64,000 bases of DNA from Cinclus cinclus (lineage: Eukaryota; Chordata; Aves; Passeriformes; Cinclidae): the NCBI RefSeq assembly GCF_963662255.1, contig NC_085047.1:94061619-94125618 (forward strand). The letters run 5' to 3'. A model generated the notes under the pieces. That model searched no databases and had not been told where the DNA came from. It worked only from the letters and a program-made list of their open reading frames with translations. Every line of letters begins with the position of its first letter. Within the stretch, counting starts at the first letter, position 1. The position numbers and the translations under genes were made by a program. Below are positions 23,497 through 35,345 of the stretch, in pieces.

Positions 23497-24329
23497 TTCA
23501 CCAAAGTAGCCAAGAGCTCTTCCAAACTCAGTTGCTTCAGCTGTTTATGTCTATGTTCAGCATCCTGCCACTGACTGTTTTCATGACACTCAAGTTGAAA
23601 GAATCAACCCAAGTCTAGTTTTACTTGGGGATAGAGGTGGGTAACAGCACCCTTTTTTCCCCCCTGATGTTACTATCAACTTGACATTTTTGAGGTATCA
23701 TTGTGTATGTAGTAGTGAACATGCTTTATTTTTTTTTCACTCTCTTCCCATGGGGAGCTGCTGAACTCAATGCTGCCCTTCTGTCCTAAATTTCACTCTC
23801 TGCACACTGCCGACATGGAAAAAATGAACCACTCTTTTTCCTGGGAATATCATTAATAGTTCTGTGGCCCACAGTGGGTGAGGAATTCACCTCACAGCTG
23901 GCACCAGTGCATGATGCAATCTGTTGCAGATCACAGGGAGTATGATGGAGCCAGCAGCTGATGGGAAAGGCAGTCAAGCACAGCAACAATCAGTTCTTTT
24001 TTTTCCCCATGTTTTTTCTCTCTGTGTAATAGAAATATCAGAGACAGTCACTGTGTCACACTTACAGCTAACAGTCTGCAGGGCTAGAAAACTAATTCAG
24101 TGTACTTCTAGATGCACTGCCAGAGACCTGCATTAACCAACACTCTGAAATCATGACAGCTCCCAAAAGCAGGAGGAGCATGGAGAAATACTAGAAAAGA
24201 AAGTTCCTTCTGGCCCATGTGCCAAGTAGATGCATGCTTAAAGGAAACTAAGTGCTGAGATTCCTGAGCTGGGATGACCTGAACATTGCCTCAAGACCTG
24301 GTTGGATTTGCCACCAAAGACTATCACTA
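23497..24329. other. Unique stretch before the 1.08-kb LTR
   Basis: No recognised gene or repeat. T-rich runs lie near 23651-23663, 23727-23739 and 23997-24004. Open frames are below 75 codons. Confidence 0.4.
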
Positions 24330-24749
24330 TGCACTGGGTTTGCATGGCCAGCTTTGGTAGCAGGGTAGGAGCTACAGGGGTGGCTTCTTTGAGATGCTGC
24401 CAGAAGATTCTTCCATGTCCAGTAGAGATAATCCCTGGCAGCACCAAAGACAGATGTGCTTCTGGCCAAGGCTGGGCCAATTAGAAATGGTAGTAACACC
24501 TCTGTGATAATATATTTAAGAAGAATGAAATAACAAATTATTGCATAGATGTAACTGCAGCCAGAGAAAAGCAGGCTGAGAGGAACAGCTCTGAAGACAC
24601 CAAGGTCAATGGAGAAGAAGGGGGTGGAGGTGCTCTGGGTGCTGGAGCTGGGATTACCTCACAGTTTGTGGGGATGCTGTGGTGAGGCAGGTGTGCCTGC
24701 AGCCCATGGAGGTACAGGGAATGCAGAGATCCACCTGCAGCCCATGGAG

Positions 24750-24813
24750 GAGACCACACCAAAGCAGGTGGATGCCTGAGAGAGACCACACCAAAGCAGG
24801 TGGATGCCTGAGA
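24750..24813 (+). repeat. Perfect 2 x 32-bp tandem duplication inside the LTR
   Basis: Units 24750-24781 and 24782-24813 are identical and begin GAGACCACACC. They reflect expansion of the repetitive GGAGCAGGTGG-rich middle of this LTR family. Confidence 0.92.
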
Positions 24814-25218
24814 GGAGGCTGTGAACCCATCAGAGGCCAAGGAGAGAGGAGCCCTTGCTGGAGCCGCCTGTCCTTGAAGGACTGCACCCTGTGGAATAAT
24901 GACACTGCAGCAGTTTGGGGAGGACTGTTCCTGTGGGATGGAGGAGTTTGCAGAGAGCTGTTGCTTGTGAGATGAACTCACATTAGAGAAGGTCGTGGAG
25001 AGCTGCCTCCTGTGGGAGGGACCCCACAGTGGAGCAAGGGAAGGACCTCCTGTCCCTGAGCAGTGGGAGAAGCCATGGGTGATAACTGACCGTAACCCCT
25101 GTTCCCAGTCTCCTTGTGCCACTGCGGGAGGAGATAGAGCTGGGAAGAAAGGGGAGGAGTGGGAGGCGTTTTGAAGGTTTTATTTTACTTGTAATTATCC
25201 TGTTCTGATCTTGGTCAT

Positions 25219-25224
25219 AATAAA
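25219..25224 (+). promoter_or_regulatory. LTR polyadenylation signal AATAAA
   Basis: A canonical AATAAA lies about 185 bp before the LTR end, as expected at an R/U5 boundary. It supports the plus-strand orientation of the LTR. Confidence 0.6.
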
Positions 25225-25414
25225 TTCAATTAAGATTTCTAATTCTAGCCTGTATAGCCCACAATAGTATTTGGAGAGTGATTTCTCCCAGTCCTTATCT
25301 CAACTTTTGAACCCTTACTTATATTTTTTCTCTCCTGTTCAGTTTCAGAGGGGACTGAGAGAGTGGCTTTGGTGGGTGTCTGGCATCCAGCCAGCAGCAA
25401 CCCCCAACACTGCA

Positions 25415-28400
25415 TCACAAGTTTGGGCCCATGTCCACCTTTAAAGTGCAAATAATGATCTAGGCAGAGCATGTGGAATGGATTGAAGTGTTGGAAGAGC
25501 AAACTTGGTTGTTATTTTTTTCTGTTATTTCTCTATATTAAAAAACAACTAAAATAACAATGTCTGCTCAGGTATTTTTATACTTCAGTATCTCCCTTTG
25601 GAATCTGGAAAGCTATAGTTAACTCTAGCTCCTAAGAATCTTTGAGGTACTGTAATAGGTACCTGGAGACAAAAGTGTCCTCCTACAATGGGGTAGCTAC
25701 TACCTGAAAAGGTCATTATAATTTTCTGTCAAATGGAAAATTAAATAGCCGTGTAAACTAATATTATCAACCAGTGGATTCTTGCACTGTCAGCATCTGA
25801 TGTCAGATGCTGTACACTCAGATCTTTGGTTGCATTCCCAATGCTGCCTTTTCTCAGGCACTATTTAATTTTTTTCACACATATTGTTAGGCTAGAAATA
25901 AAACTAGACTGCAGATTTCTCTGCTCTGGGAAGGTTTTCTTCTGATGCATAGACAAAGCAGTGCATAAGCCAGGTGAGTGACTGTAGACTAGCCAGAGGA
26001 TCCCCTTGGGCTTGGACCCTCTCTCCCCAGGTCAGGCTCCCAAAGCTCAAAGTTTCTGTAAAAATAAGTCAAAGGCATAATGGCATTTGCACTGAGAAGG
26101 AGTGAATAAAGGACAGACTGCAATGAGACACCATTGCAGACAATTCTCTTTGGTGCAAAGTTATCAGACTTTTGGGTAAAATAAACTTACTATCCCTACA
26201 GGAAGCAGGATGCCCAGTAATTAGGGAGTCCTAAACTTTGGAGATCTACATGTCCCTACTTGTCCTGCCACAGCCCACCTCTATGGCCTCTGGGGTGTCA
26301 TTCAAGGCCAAAACCCTCCAAGTTTTTTATACACTTTACCTTCACTGACCTCCAGTTTTGGCTGGCCGATCAGGTAAACAGAGTTGATATTTTGGAATCC
26401 TGGCAGCTTGCATGTGTAGTTTTGGCTCTAATAAAAGATCTTGGCCAGTCAATAGGGACGCAGAGAATGTCTGTAACTAAAGGGACTACATTTTAGTACA
26501 GAGCTAGATGCAGTCCTGTAGAGGAGCATGGGCATGGTCTGTGGGACAGCTCCCCTGATGTCCTCCCCTCAGACTGCAGACCCCAAAGTGGGCAGTGGTA
26601 ACTGCAAGAAGAGGGGGAAGGGGTTGAGTATATCTGCTGCCTTCTCCAGGAATGCCTACCTCAGTTTAATAGGATTTTAAGTACTGTCCCTGTGAAGATG
26701 AGAAATATGTTTGACTCCCTGCAGTTGTTACTTTACAGTGAATTAACTAGGTTTATTTGGCACATTTTTCTATCAGATGTGTGGTATGCTGGGTTGTTAT
26801 TGAGAAAAAAAACAAACCTATTACTTCTGTTACAATATATACACATACATAGCAGTGAATTCTTCAATGTCCAGTGATATTCTCCTTGTTATTAAAGAAC
26901 AACACAAGAATTATCTGCCCTTTGCATTTTAATCTGTGAAATGCAGTTGGCATAAGTGCTTAGCACAAGCTTTTAGTTTTAGTTTTATGGACATTGGATT
27001 GTAGGTAAAGGCAGACCATGCAATACATGAAGGATATATGCATGTTAACTATGGAGATAACAGATTTTAATTAAGAAAATAGTTAGCAACAAAAAATTGC
27101 AGATTTAGTATTCTGTTTAAGCAAAACCTCCACATGACTTTCATGGTGTCCATCTGATATAGATGAAAGGAAGTGTAGGTGACTAAGAAGTAATAACTAC
27201 GAAGATTCTGATCTGAGACATCTAGATCCAGCCCTGCAAGAAGGCTGAGAGTTTTGGGCATGCTGTCTGATAGCCTCTTATTGGGCAAAGCAAGGAGTTC
27301 TACACCTTTGGGTTTTGCCTTTCAGAAGTTGGGGGACCCATTTTGACAATTATTTTTAAGAAACAAACTTCTTCTAAAACAAATTTGTTCTCACAAACAT
27401 GGTCACAATACAGCTGTAAAACTGCAGATGGGAATGTTCCTGGAGAAAGGGAAGCATGGGCAAGTAAAATGCCCTTCCATATAGATAAAAAAAAAACCTC
27501 ATTCATTCAATACATAAATAATATTTACTACTGACAGTTGTGCTACACATAATATCTCAAAGGTACTCCTCAAATCAGCAATTATTTTAAAACAAAGTGT
27601 TTACTAATTCTGATATGCCCTCACAATTGCTGCATTAGATTATGATCTACAAGCAAATAGTACAGTACAAAATATGAAGAAAAAAAAAAAGAAAATAAAT
27701 CCCTGAAGAACTGGTGTGTTCACACAAAGCTACTGAATGATGATTTATGCCTGGAATAATCACTGTCATGGGCCCCTTTGGAGCACACAGCTGGAATTAG
27801 AATTCCTGAGGAAGAGTCCTAACTGAAGGGCTGCAGCAAGGTCTGTCTTTTTCCCTATTTTTTTTTTCCTAAGGAACAAAAAAGCCTTGTCTCTCCCTGT
27901 CTGGGCAGAATGGTACTGTCCCAGACAGAAAGGTCCCCATAGGCCAAGCTATTCATGTAGCACCAGGCTGCTGGGAATACCAAGCTATGTCAGCGATGGG
28001 GAGCAAAACCAGGGAAACTGCAGTGCCTGCATGGCAATTAGTGTGATGTATATTGGCTTCACTTGGAAATCCTGAAGGAAGAGAGGGAGAAAGAGAAAAG
28101 AGAGAAAAATCAGAGAATAAAAATACAAAAAAGAAGAAAAGGGAAAAAGAAAGAATTAGGACCACACAAGGCAATATTTCAAGACACCAAAATGAATGAG
28201 TGAAAATATCAGCAGCAAATCAGTCTTTTTCTCAAGTTGTTTTACAAAATCATAGAAGTGTTGTTTATTATTTTTCTTTAGAGAATATTCATAGTTCTGA
28301 TAAATCAATGTGTGAATAAATCCACTGAGTGTATGTAAGGTTCCCTGGCTGACTGTCCCTGAGTGCCCTTCTCTTTTTTCGTGCCTTTTGTAACTGTTCT

Positions 28401-29782
28401 CCAAAGTGTTTATGAAGACCGAGATAGGACATGTGGTTCTTTGAACTAAAGGATTCATTTTACCAGATTTAAAAATCCCTATAAATGAAGACAACACTGA
28501 AGAGAGCAGGATAAGTAAGTCCACTGAATAGTCTCATGCATCAGCAATAAAAACAAATGTTTCGGGATAGCATAGCAGGGTGATGTATGGAGGTTTATGC
28601 ACATCACCGCTAGTAAAATCAGCAGGAATAATCAATGTATATATCTGCATGCTGAAGGGGACCATGAATGGCTAGTAACCACCCTGGTATCATGTTGCTT
28701 GAAAAAGCACATCATTTTTTCAGCAACGGAAAGAGAATTTTATCATAATGAAAAAAATTATGCTCATGAGAAGATGCTCCTTAGTTCTAATTTGTATCAT
28801 TTTAGCGGTATACTAGTCTGGAAAACACTCATAATTTTCCTGTTTCTCCCCACCCCCTCACACTCTGCTATTCATGATTTTTCTGTCATGCAGATTTCCC
28901 AACTGTGTTCTCTCCTTTATTATTTTATTTCACACTTCATAGAATGCTGTATTTTTGCTCTTGGTTAATGAAAACAAAGAGATCAGTTTAAATTTCCTGT
29001 GATAACAGTGATTTAAAACACCATTATGATGGTTTCTTAGTCTTTAAAATCTTTCACATTTTATAATCTTTAAGCCTCACTAACCATTATTACCCTACAT
29101 ATGCATTCATAATAAAAGCTTTGCAGAAAGAAGAGTATCAAAATGCTTGGCAAATCAAATGAACCTAACAAAATAATCCTACTAAATAATGTATATGATA
29201 AATACATGCACACAAATTTGTATACATCTGTATATGCATATATAGAAGCTTATGTACACACTTACATATAAAGTCTTTTCCTTTTTTTTTGTTGATATCT
29301 TAAAACACTGTTGTCTTCCCTGGATATCAAATGATACTTGGAAACTCTGATTTTGGCCTTTCATGATGCTTCAGATTGCATCACCTGCTTCATTTGGGCT
29401 CTTCAACCTATGTGGAGTGAGTTGGTCCAACTGATATGATTATCTCAGTATTTACTTCAGATAAGCGTTGGCCTTCATCACCTTCAGCAGGGAGGTAACA
29501 TCGAATGTCTTTTTGAAAAATCCACCAACTGATGCTCAGAAGCCAAATGTCTGAGTCAGTGTAACACAAAGTTCTGCTGTATAAGGGCATGTTCAGGTGG
29601 TTGAGCTGACAGAACTGACTGGCTCATTCACCCCAGATGTGTGCTGATGTTCCCTCATGCAGGGTGCCTCTGCAGCTTGTCTGACCCAGCATTGACACAG
29701 CTGTCAGGAAAACCCACAGAAGTACAGACCTGGTTCAGAGGGTCACAACCCACGAGTCATACTCTGCCTGAAGGATACAAGA
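25415..29782. other. AT-rich unique stretch, no genes recognised
   Basis: No recognised gene or dispersed repeat over 4.3 kb. A purine-rich low-complexity patch lies at 28070-28157 (mostly A and G, with few interruptions). A-runs occur near 27679-27690. Open frames at 28156-28524 (minus) and 28597-28968 (plus), each about 122 codons, contain no recognisable domain and are A/T-rich, so I do not call them. Confidence 0.45.
28070..28157 (+). repeat. Purine-rich (GA/A-rich) low-complexity patch
   Basis: Mostly A and G over about 88 bases, with GAGAGGGAGAAAGAGAAAAG-like composition and a few T or C interruptions. It is not a clean tandem array. Confidence 0.7.
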
Positions 29783-30085
29783 TAGGTGCTGCAGGGATCT
29801 ATCCTTGGACCTGTGCTGCTTGACATCAGCATGAATGGCCTGAAGGAGGTGGCAAAGGGAGCCCTTGTTGAGCCTACAGATGACATGAAATCAAGGGGAC
29901 CAGTGGTAGGACAGACAATCCAGGGGGACCTAGACTGAAGGGATGGACCATAGGAAACTCATGCAGTTAAGCAAGGAGAGGTTGTACACCTGGGAAGGAA
30001 GAGCCTATTGAAAAGATAAAGGCTGGGGAAGAGACTACTCAAGGAATGCATCTATGGAAAAGATCCCAGAAGTCCTGGAAGCTTG
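29783..30085 (+). mobile_element. Decayed CR1 LINE reverse-transcriptase fragment
   Basis: Translation shows the CR1 reverse-transcriptase B and C regions in decayed form: GSILGPVLLDISMNGLKE, then TDDMK where FADDTK is usual, and QGDLD. A stop follows the QGDLD block. Downstream blocks 'AGGTTGTACACCTGGGAAGG' and 'AGGCTGGGGAAGAGACTAC' match the CR1 region after the reverse transcriptase. Both ends are missing. The catalytic aspartates survive but the frame does not. Confidence 0.8.
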
Positions 30086-30318
30086 GCAGGAGCCTAGCCA
30101 AGGCTCTATTACTCCACTACACCTACAACTTAATATTTTTCCTACCAAGGGACTGGGAATGATAACTGGATACTTTCCTGGAGCTGGAATAATGACTGGA
30201 TAATTCCCTGGAGTTCTTTCTAACTTTATGAATGTAAGCACAAAGAAGAGGGAAGATCTTAGCCCCTCTGTCATTCTGTGGTCTTGGAGTGGTGTTGAAG
30301 TCCTCACAATCTCCAGCT

Positions 30319-30889
30319 TATGCTGGTTTTGTCTGGGGTAGAGAGATTTTCTTCACGGTATCTAATATAGATCTGTGGTTGGGATCTCTGCTGGGAGCAG
30401 CTGCTGCTGAGCAGGGCTTGCACAGAAGTCAAGGTCATTTCTGCCTCTCTCTCCACCACCAGTGTGAGGGCTGGGAACCCACAAGGAGTTGGGAGAGGAC
30501 GCAGCCAGGGCAGCTGAACCCCAGCTGACCCAAGGATATCCCACGCCAGGTGTTGCCCTACTCATCATGTAAATCTGGAGGAAGGAGGAGGAAGAGGGAG
30601 ACATTCAGAGTGATGGCATTTGTCTTACCAACTCACTGATACATGATGAAGTCCATTTCTTCTGGGCATGGCTGAACACCTGCCTACCCATGGGTTAAGA
30701 GGGGAAAGAATTCCTTCTTCTGCTTTGCTTGTTCATGTGAATTTTGCTTTATTTTCTTAACTGTGTCTATCTCAACCCATGAGTTTTTTCCCACTTTTAC
30801 CATTCTGATTCTCTCTTCCATCCCACTGAGTAGGGAGTGAGGGAGGGGCTGCATTGGGCTTGGTTGACAGCTGGGGTTAAACCATGACA
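30319..30889 (+). mobile_element. Degraded ERVL-type solo LTR
   Basis: The 571-bp segment begins TATGCTGGTTTTGTCTGG (TGTGCTGGTTTTG is usual) and ends GGGGTTAAACCATGACA. Diagnostic blocks I recall from a widespread avian LTR are present in order: 'ACAAGGAGTTGGGAGAGGAC', 'CAAGGATATCCCACGCC', 'TCAGAGTGATGGCATTTGTC', 'GGCTGAACACCTGCCTACCC', 'TATCTCAACCCATGAGTTTT' and 'CACTTTTACCATTCTGATTC'. The usual TATA box is degraded to CATGTAAATC and the poly(A) signal to TTCTTAACTG. No matching target duplication is visible, so the copy is old or its ends have mutated. Confidence 0.9.
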
Positions 30890-33800
30890 GTTGTTCTGGA
30901 ACTGCAATCTGCTGCAGAAGAGTATTTAATCAATCATTATTCCATCTGCTTTTTTTCTTCTTCTTCTTCCCCAGTGGTGGCATTTTAATGCCTAATTTCA
31001 AGTCATTTGCAAAAGTATTAAAAGAAAAACTAGGCTGAAAACTGACCAGCAAGTGATAAGAAATTATGCTTATTAATATTTTCTTCCTGTGTTCTTTGAT
31101 GTCTCTGCTGGCTTTTAATTCATTTCACACATACATATTTTATGAAGTGCTAATTTTTAATCAGAATATTATGTAACACTAAGTCTAACCAAGTTAAACT
31201 CCCAAGAAAGAAGAGAATCATTATGCCCATTCAGTTATCTGTACTAGCTAAATTGTCAATGAATATTACCTTGTCAATAGCAGGCATATCATGGGGTGAT
31301 GAATACCACATATACTAACTTATTATCATTCTTTTAAATTTAGGCTACAACTTTTCCTTCAAAATATACACACTGAGAGAGAAGAGACTTTTTTCTTCTT
31401 CCCATCTACTGTGGATAATTGAAGGCCCATCCCTATGTAAGGCTGATGGATTTCTAACTCATCTCAGGATCTAAACAGAATTTTTTGAGCTATAGGATTG
31501 CCATGCCAACTTACTTCCTGACACCTCTACTCATGATAAATACTTCTGCACAAGAACATTTTCTTCTATCTTAACATCTTGTAAGAAACTAGGAAAATTG
31601 GAGTAGCACAAAGAGATGGCTTAGGATGTTAAGCTAGTGGAGAAAATATTTTGATATGGTTCCTCTCTTCCAAATTACCTCTCATCTTCCTCTTTTCTTT
31701 TTAACCTCCTGCAAGCAATATGATACACAATAGATGAAATAGGTGAGTAGGTTCTTTGTGACTCAGAACCTCCCTAAAAGAAAAGGGAGAATATCTGTTT
31801 TAATTTGCTGTGGGAATGTACTCGCTCAGCCCAACTCCATTCCACTTCTCAGTTCTTGCCTGGCCCATGTTCCTCACCTAGCCGCTCCCTGCTCCTTCCC
31901 TCCTGGAATGAGTTAGAAGCTGTTAGCACTGCATTTCCTAATTAGAAGTTTTGTGGAACAGCCTAAAGTTACAGAAATCAGCTTGTATTTACTCATGTTA
32001 TATGTAACATGTCTGCAAAACAATCTGAGAAACAATTCATCATAGCCAGCCTGAATAAACATGGGCACTTTCAGGGAAGGTTCATTCATCTTCCATGGAG
32101 ACTCGTTGCTCATAAACACATTGATAAATGTGGAATTCTATATATTAAAAAGAGGTTTCCACTGTAACCCCTTTAACTGAAAACAAAGATTTAGATGTTT
32201 ATAACTGTCAGAAGTTCACAGGCATTCTTCCTTCCCATGTAATGTCTGGAAATACCTCCACTGGAAAAAGGCAAAGTGTATGTTAGATACAGTATCTGAC
32301 ATGCTGTTTTCACTGATGGTAAAGTTAAGTGCAAATAAAAATGTATTTTAAAAATTTTTGGCAAAATATTATTTATGCATTTTCTTTCCAGCTCAGGACA
32401 TTAGGGATTGGCTTGCCCATTATTTTATTTATCACCATACCACTGATTTCCAGAGGCACCATTGCCTAGTAAGAAAACTTCAGAAAGTTAATTATGGGCG
32501 CTGTGACAAAGAATAAACCCCTAGCATCTTGGATGCCCCCCCAAGGAAATTGTAATATAATACTGCGGCAGACCATACTTTCCTGAAAAGTCATATTCTC
32601 CTCCTTCTTTCAAAGTCTAAATCAGGTTGATCTGAGACTGCTGTTCTGTGCCTGTTTAGTGAAATTCCTCACTGTTGCAGTCTCAATCCATTCAGCATTT
32701 AAAACTTGCTGTAGATTTGCACCCCAAACGATTATAGTATCACCAATCCCTTGAAAAACTGCTGCTTTGGCTTACTTCAAAGACTCCTATCAGCATGGAT
32801 ACAACCATAGCTTAATCACAGTTTTATTTGAAAAAGAAAAACATGTATTTACTTTGATTACATTTTTGACTTCCTGAAGGCCAGAGATTACATTTTTGAC
32901 TTCCTGAAGGCCAGATCTTGTTCCCATTGGTGTCTGTAGCAGAACTCCCATTATCTTCAATGGCAACAAACCCAGGCACTTAGTTTGCATAATCTGCAGA
33001 ATGTAAATATTTTAACACTTGTTATCTGTGATATTTAAGTAGCTAATAAAAATGTGCATGCAAAACTGGTTCATATTTATTTAAGCTTGTCAAAAAGTGA
33101 CTTTCAAATAGGACAAAATATAGGACAAAAACATTCTGTAAGTGAAGACTCATTAAATAAAGCAATTTTTTCCTCTCCCACAACACAGCATACACTCTTT
33201 ATTTATATTACAGAAATAAATCTGTAAACCCTGAAAAAAATAAAATGTACTTATTATGGCCATAAAAATGACATAAAACTACTTTGAGTCCAGAATTCTG
33301 CCACTATAACACATGCATATGTATTTATATAAGGAGAAGGTAAATTGACAAACTGTTCTACTTGAGCTTGTTTTTGCAAAAAAAAACATATCAGCCCAGT
33401 TGCTTATGTGTTATTTGTCCATTAAAGAATGTTGCTATAGTTACAGTATCTATTGCAAAAATAGCATGGTTATATGAGAGAGAATATGAAGAATGCAGAA
33501 CAAACATGCTTTCATATTTCTAGTGCTTGTATTGTACGTGAAAGTTTAAAAGTTACAGAAAAAAAAACCTTTGCTGTTGGCTCTGTTTTGAACTAAAGCC
33601 TTACAACCATTCATTGTACTCAGTGGAGCTTTTTTTTTCCCCTCCATCTGGAATTACAGGAACTAACATCTGTGATTCAAATAAACACTCCAGTATAAGG
33701 ATTTAACTAAAATTTTCACTACACAATTATATGAGTGATTTTATAGGCAGATCAAAACATGAAGATTTGACTTAGTCATCCCATATTTCATTCAAAAAAT

Positions 33801-34006
33801 CAAATGGTGGAAACAAATATTTTTACCAATAGACAAAGAAAAACAGGTAATTGCACAATTCTGATCTTAGACTGTCATATTTCAGCTCAGAGCTATACCT
33901 TGTCAGTGTTTCAAATGAAAAAAATACTGGAACTTCTTGGTGTCTCTGATGCCTTTAGTTTTAGCTTTCATATTTTACAGACTGTTCTGCATTGGTGTGT
34001 GACTCT
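30890..34006. other. AT-rich unique stretch with one perfect tandem duplication
   Basis: No gene or dispersed repeat recognised. The only structured item is the 2 x 30-bp duplication at 32856-32915. A segment near 32930-32965 resembles an old reptile/bird repeat core. Open frames are below 75 codons. Confidence 0.45.
32856..32915 (+). repeat. Perfect 2 x 30-bp tandem duplication
   Basis: The unit beginning GATTACATTTTTGACTTCC at 32856-32885 is repeated without mismatch at 32886-32915. Perfect identity in non-repetitive surroundings suggests a recent replication-slippage event, or an assembly or sequencing duplication. Confidence 0.95.
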
Positions 34007-34024
34007 GAACTTCATATGAAGTTC
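34007..34024. repeat. Perfect 18-bp palindrome
   Basis: GAACTTCATATGAAGTTC equals its own reverse complement. It sits just upstream of the ERVK-like LTR. It includes GAAnnTTC-like half sites but nothing shows function. Confidence 0.9.
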
Positions 34025-34216
34025 TAGCAAGATCTCTTCACAGATTAGTTAGACAAAACAATCCTTTTCCAGCCTGGGAACCAAGGACACCATTGCAGCT
34101 TCAGGCCCCAAAAGTATGAACAACAGTGATTTGAGGACAGCAATCTGGGAGGATGGGACTTTATAACCTGAAGCTGTAATTGGACAATTAACCCCAATAT
34201 GTAAATGGACCAAGAC

Positions 34217-34224
34217 TTATAAAA
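34217..34224 (+). promoter_or_regulatory. LTR TATA box (TTATAAAA)
   Basis: A strong TATA match inside the ERVK-like LTR, preceding the poly(A) signal by about 95 bp, as expected for a retroviral U3 promoter. Whether it is active is unknown. Confidence 0.7.
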
Positions 34225-34314
34225 CTGTGAAAACTCGGGACCCATTGTCCATTTTGGGTGGAGCCATAGCTGGGCTTTTGTACTGCACAAGGTGTATCCT
34301 TTGAAGGCCTTTTT

Positions 34315-34320
34315 AATAAA
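34315..34320 (+). promoter_or_regulatory. LTR polyadenylation signal AATAAA
   Basis: A canonical hexamer downstream of the TATA box and about 60 bp before the LTR end. It supports the U3-R-U5 reading. Confidence 0.75.
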
Positions 34321-34384
34321 TACCTACTTTATTTCTTTACCACTGTCTAGCCTCTGTCCTAGGTAGCTTCCCTAGGCACCTTCT

Positions 34385-35129
34385 CCACCCAAAATTAGCT
34401 CTGGAGAAATCCTTTAACTATATAGGAGGCACCACATCACAAATGCTTTTTCTTAATTTTGCATCAGAATTAAAATGTGCAGTCTAGTTATGTCTAAGCA
34501 ATGTGTAGGTAGAATCAGTAGCTTGCCAAACTCCTGCTATGCTTAAAAAACCCCTCCAGTCTAAAGAGATTAAAAGTTAAAAAGAAAAAATAACCTCTCC
34601 AGTGGTAATAATTCCTATCTAAAAAAACCAAAAATAATTGTACTAGGAGTCTTTTACAACTTCTGGAATCTACGCAGTTAAGATCAGTAAATAAAAATAG
34701 GATTATACTCTTCTTCCAAATAAGCACTCATGATGTGAGAGCTATTGGGTTTAACTCAGGATAGGATGAAGCCTTGGACAAATTAAAAAAAAAAAAAGTT
34801 AGTTCATTTCATCAGTCTTAAAACCAATTTGATACCAAAAACATTTTTCCTCTCTGAAATTTTTGTAGTCCTTCTGTTTTTCAGCCAAAAGTCAGTGTCT
34901 GAAACAATGTTGCTCTCAAAGTAATCATGAGTACTTTGACCCTTCCCAGCAGAAAAGAGGAGCTAGAAAGTATTTTGGTAAAATCTAATTTTTGGATGAC
35001 CTCAAACAAACTTAGTCCAGAAAAGACTGTTCTGCTTTCTGTTGAAATGTCACCTTTATATGTAAGCATTGAGGATATCTAATGCTCATGGATCTGCCAT
35101 AACAAAAAAAATATCCCAAACTGAGACTG
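34385..35129. other. AT-rich unique stretch
   Basis: No gene or repeat recognised. An A run lies near 34785-34797. Short minus-strand open frames only. Confidence 0.4.
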
Positions 35130-35345
35130 TATATATGTTATTAGATAACTTAGCTGCTCAGTTCATCCCCTGGTGCCTGATCATCACACCATATAAATGC
35201 CAGTCCCACTGTGTTCTCTCTTTTGGAGACACTCAACTTAGTTCTCTCACAAATAAACTCTAGGCTGTGTTTGTGTTTTCCTCAGACTCCCACAACTGAG
35301 CATCAGAACAGCAGCACACAGGAGACAACCCAGGGCTAACACCAG
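35130..35345 (+). mobile_element. Possible LTR remnant (TATA-like and poly(A) signals)
   Basis: A TATA-like CATATAAATG (about 35190) is followed about 60 bp later by AAATAAACTC (about 35250) and then a T/G-rich, U5-like stretch (GTGTTTGTGTTTTCCTCAG). This spacing resembles a compact LTR. However I do not recognise the family, cannot define TG...CA ends and see no duplication. It could equally be unique DNA with chance signals. Confidence 0.3.

Larger units (their letters stand above)
24330..25409 (+). mobile_element. Long (about 1.08 kb) LTR of an avian endogenous retrovirus
   Basis: It begins TGCACTGGGTTTGCATGGCC and ends near AACCCCCAACA. I recognise the block order of a long bird LTR: 'GGCCAAGGCTGGGCC', 'TCTGTGATAATATATTTAAG', repeated 'GGAGCAGGTGGATGCC'-like units, 'CTGCACCCTGTGG', 'GAGGGACCCCACAG', then a poly(A) signal AATAAA at 25219-25224 and a U5 with 'GGTGTCTGGCATCCAGCCAG'. 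The signal fixes the plus orientation. A 32-bp tandem duplication lies at 24750-24813. Only near-matching flanks were found (CACTA before, CACTG close to the end), so the exact 3' end and target duplication are unconfirmed. The open frames on both strands inside it (up to 194 codons, 24538-25122) are not viral genes. Confidence 0.85.
34050..34378 (+). mobile_element. ERVK-like LTR with TATA box and poly(A) signal
   Basis: It carries the typical layout of a compact avian ERVK-type LTR that I recognise: 'GGGAACCAAGGACACC', 'GGACTTTATAACCTGAAGC', 'CAATTAACCCCAATATG', 'TGGACCAAGACTTATAAAAC', 'CCATTTTGGGTGGAGCC', 'GGCTTTTGTACTGCACAAGG', 'AGGCCTTTTTAATAAATACC', 'CACTGTCTAGCCTCTGTCC'. The TATA box is at 34217-34224 and AATAAA at 34315-34320, about 95 bp apart, giving a plausible U3-R-U5 order on the plus strand. 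The right end is taken as the CA of TAGGCA at 34378. The left end is uncertain (34016-34055) and no target duplication was confirmed. No internal viral genes follow. Confidence 0.85.

Noticed and set aside
24538..25122. 194-codon minus-strand frame
   Set aside because: It is wholly inside the long LTR, antisense to its poly(A) signal, and has no recognisable domain.
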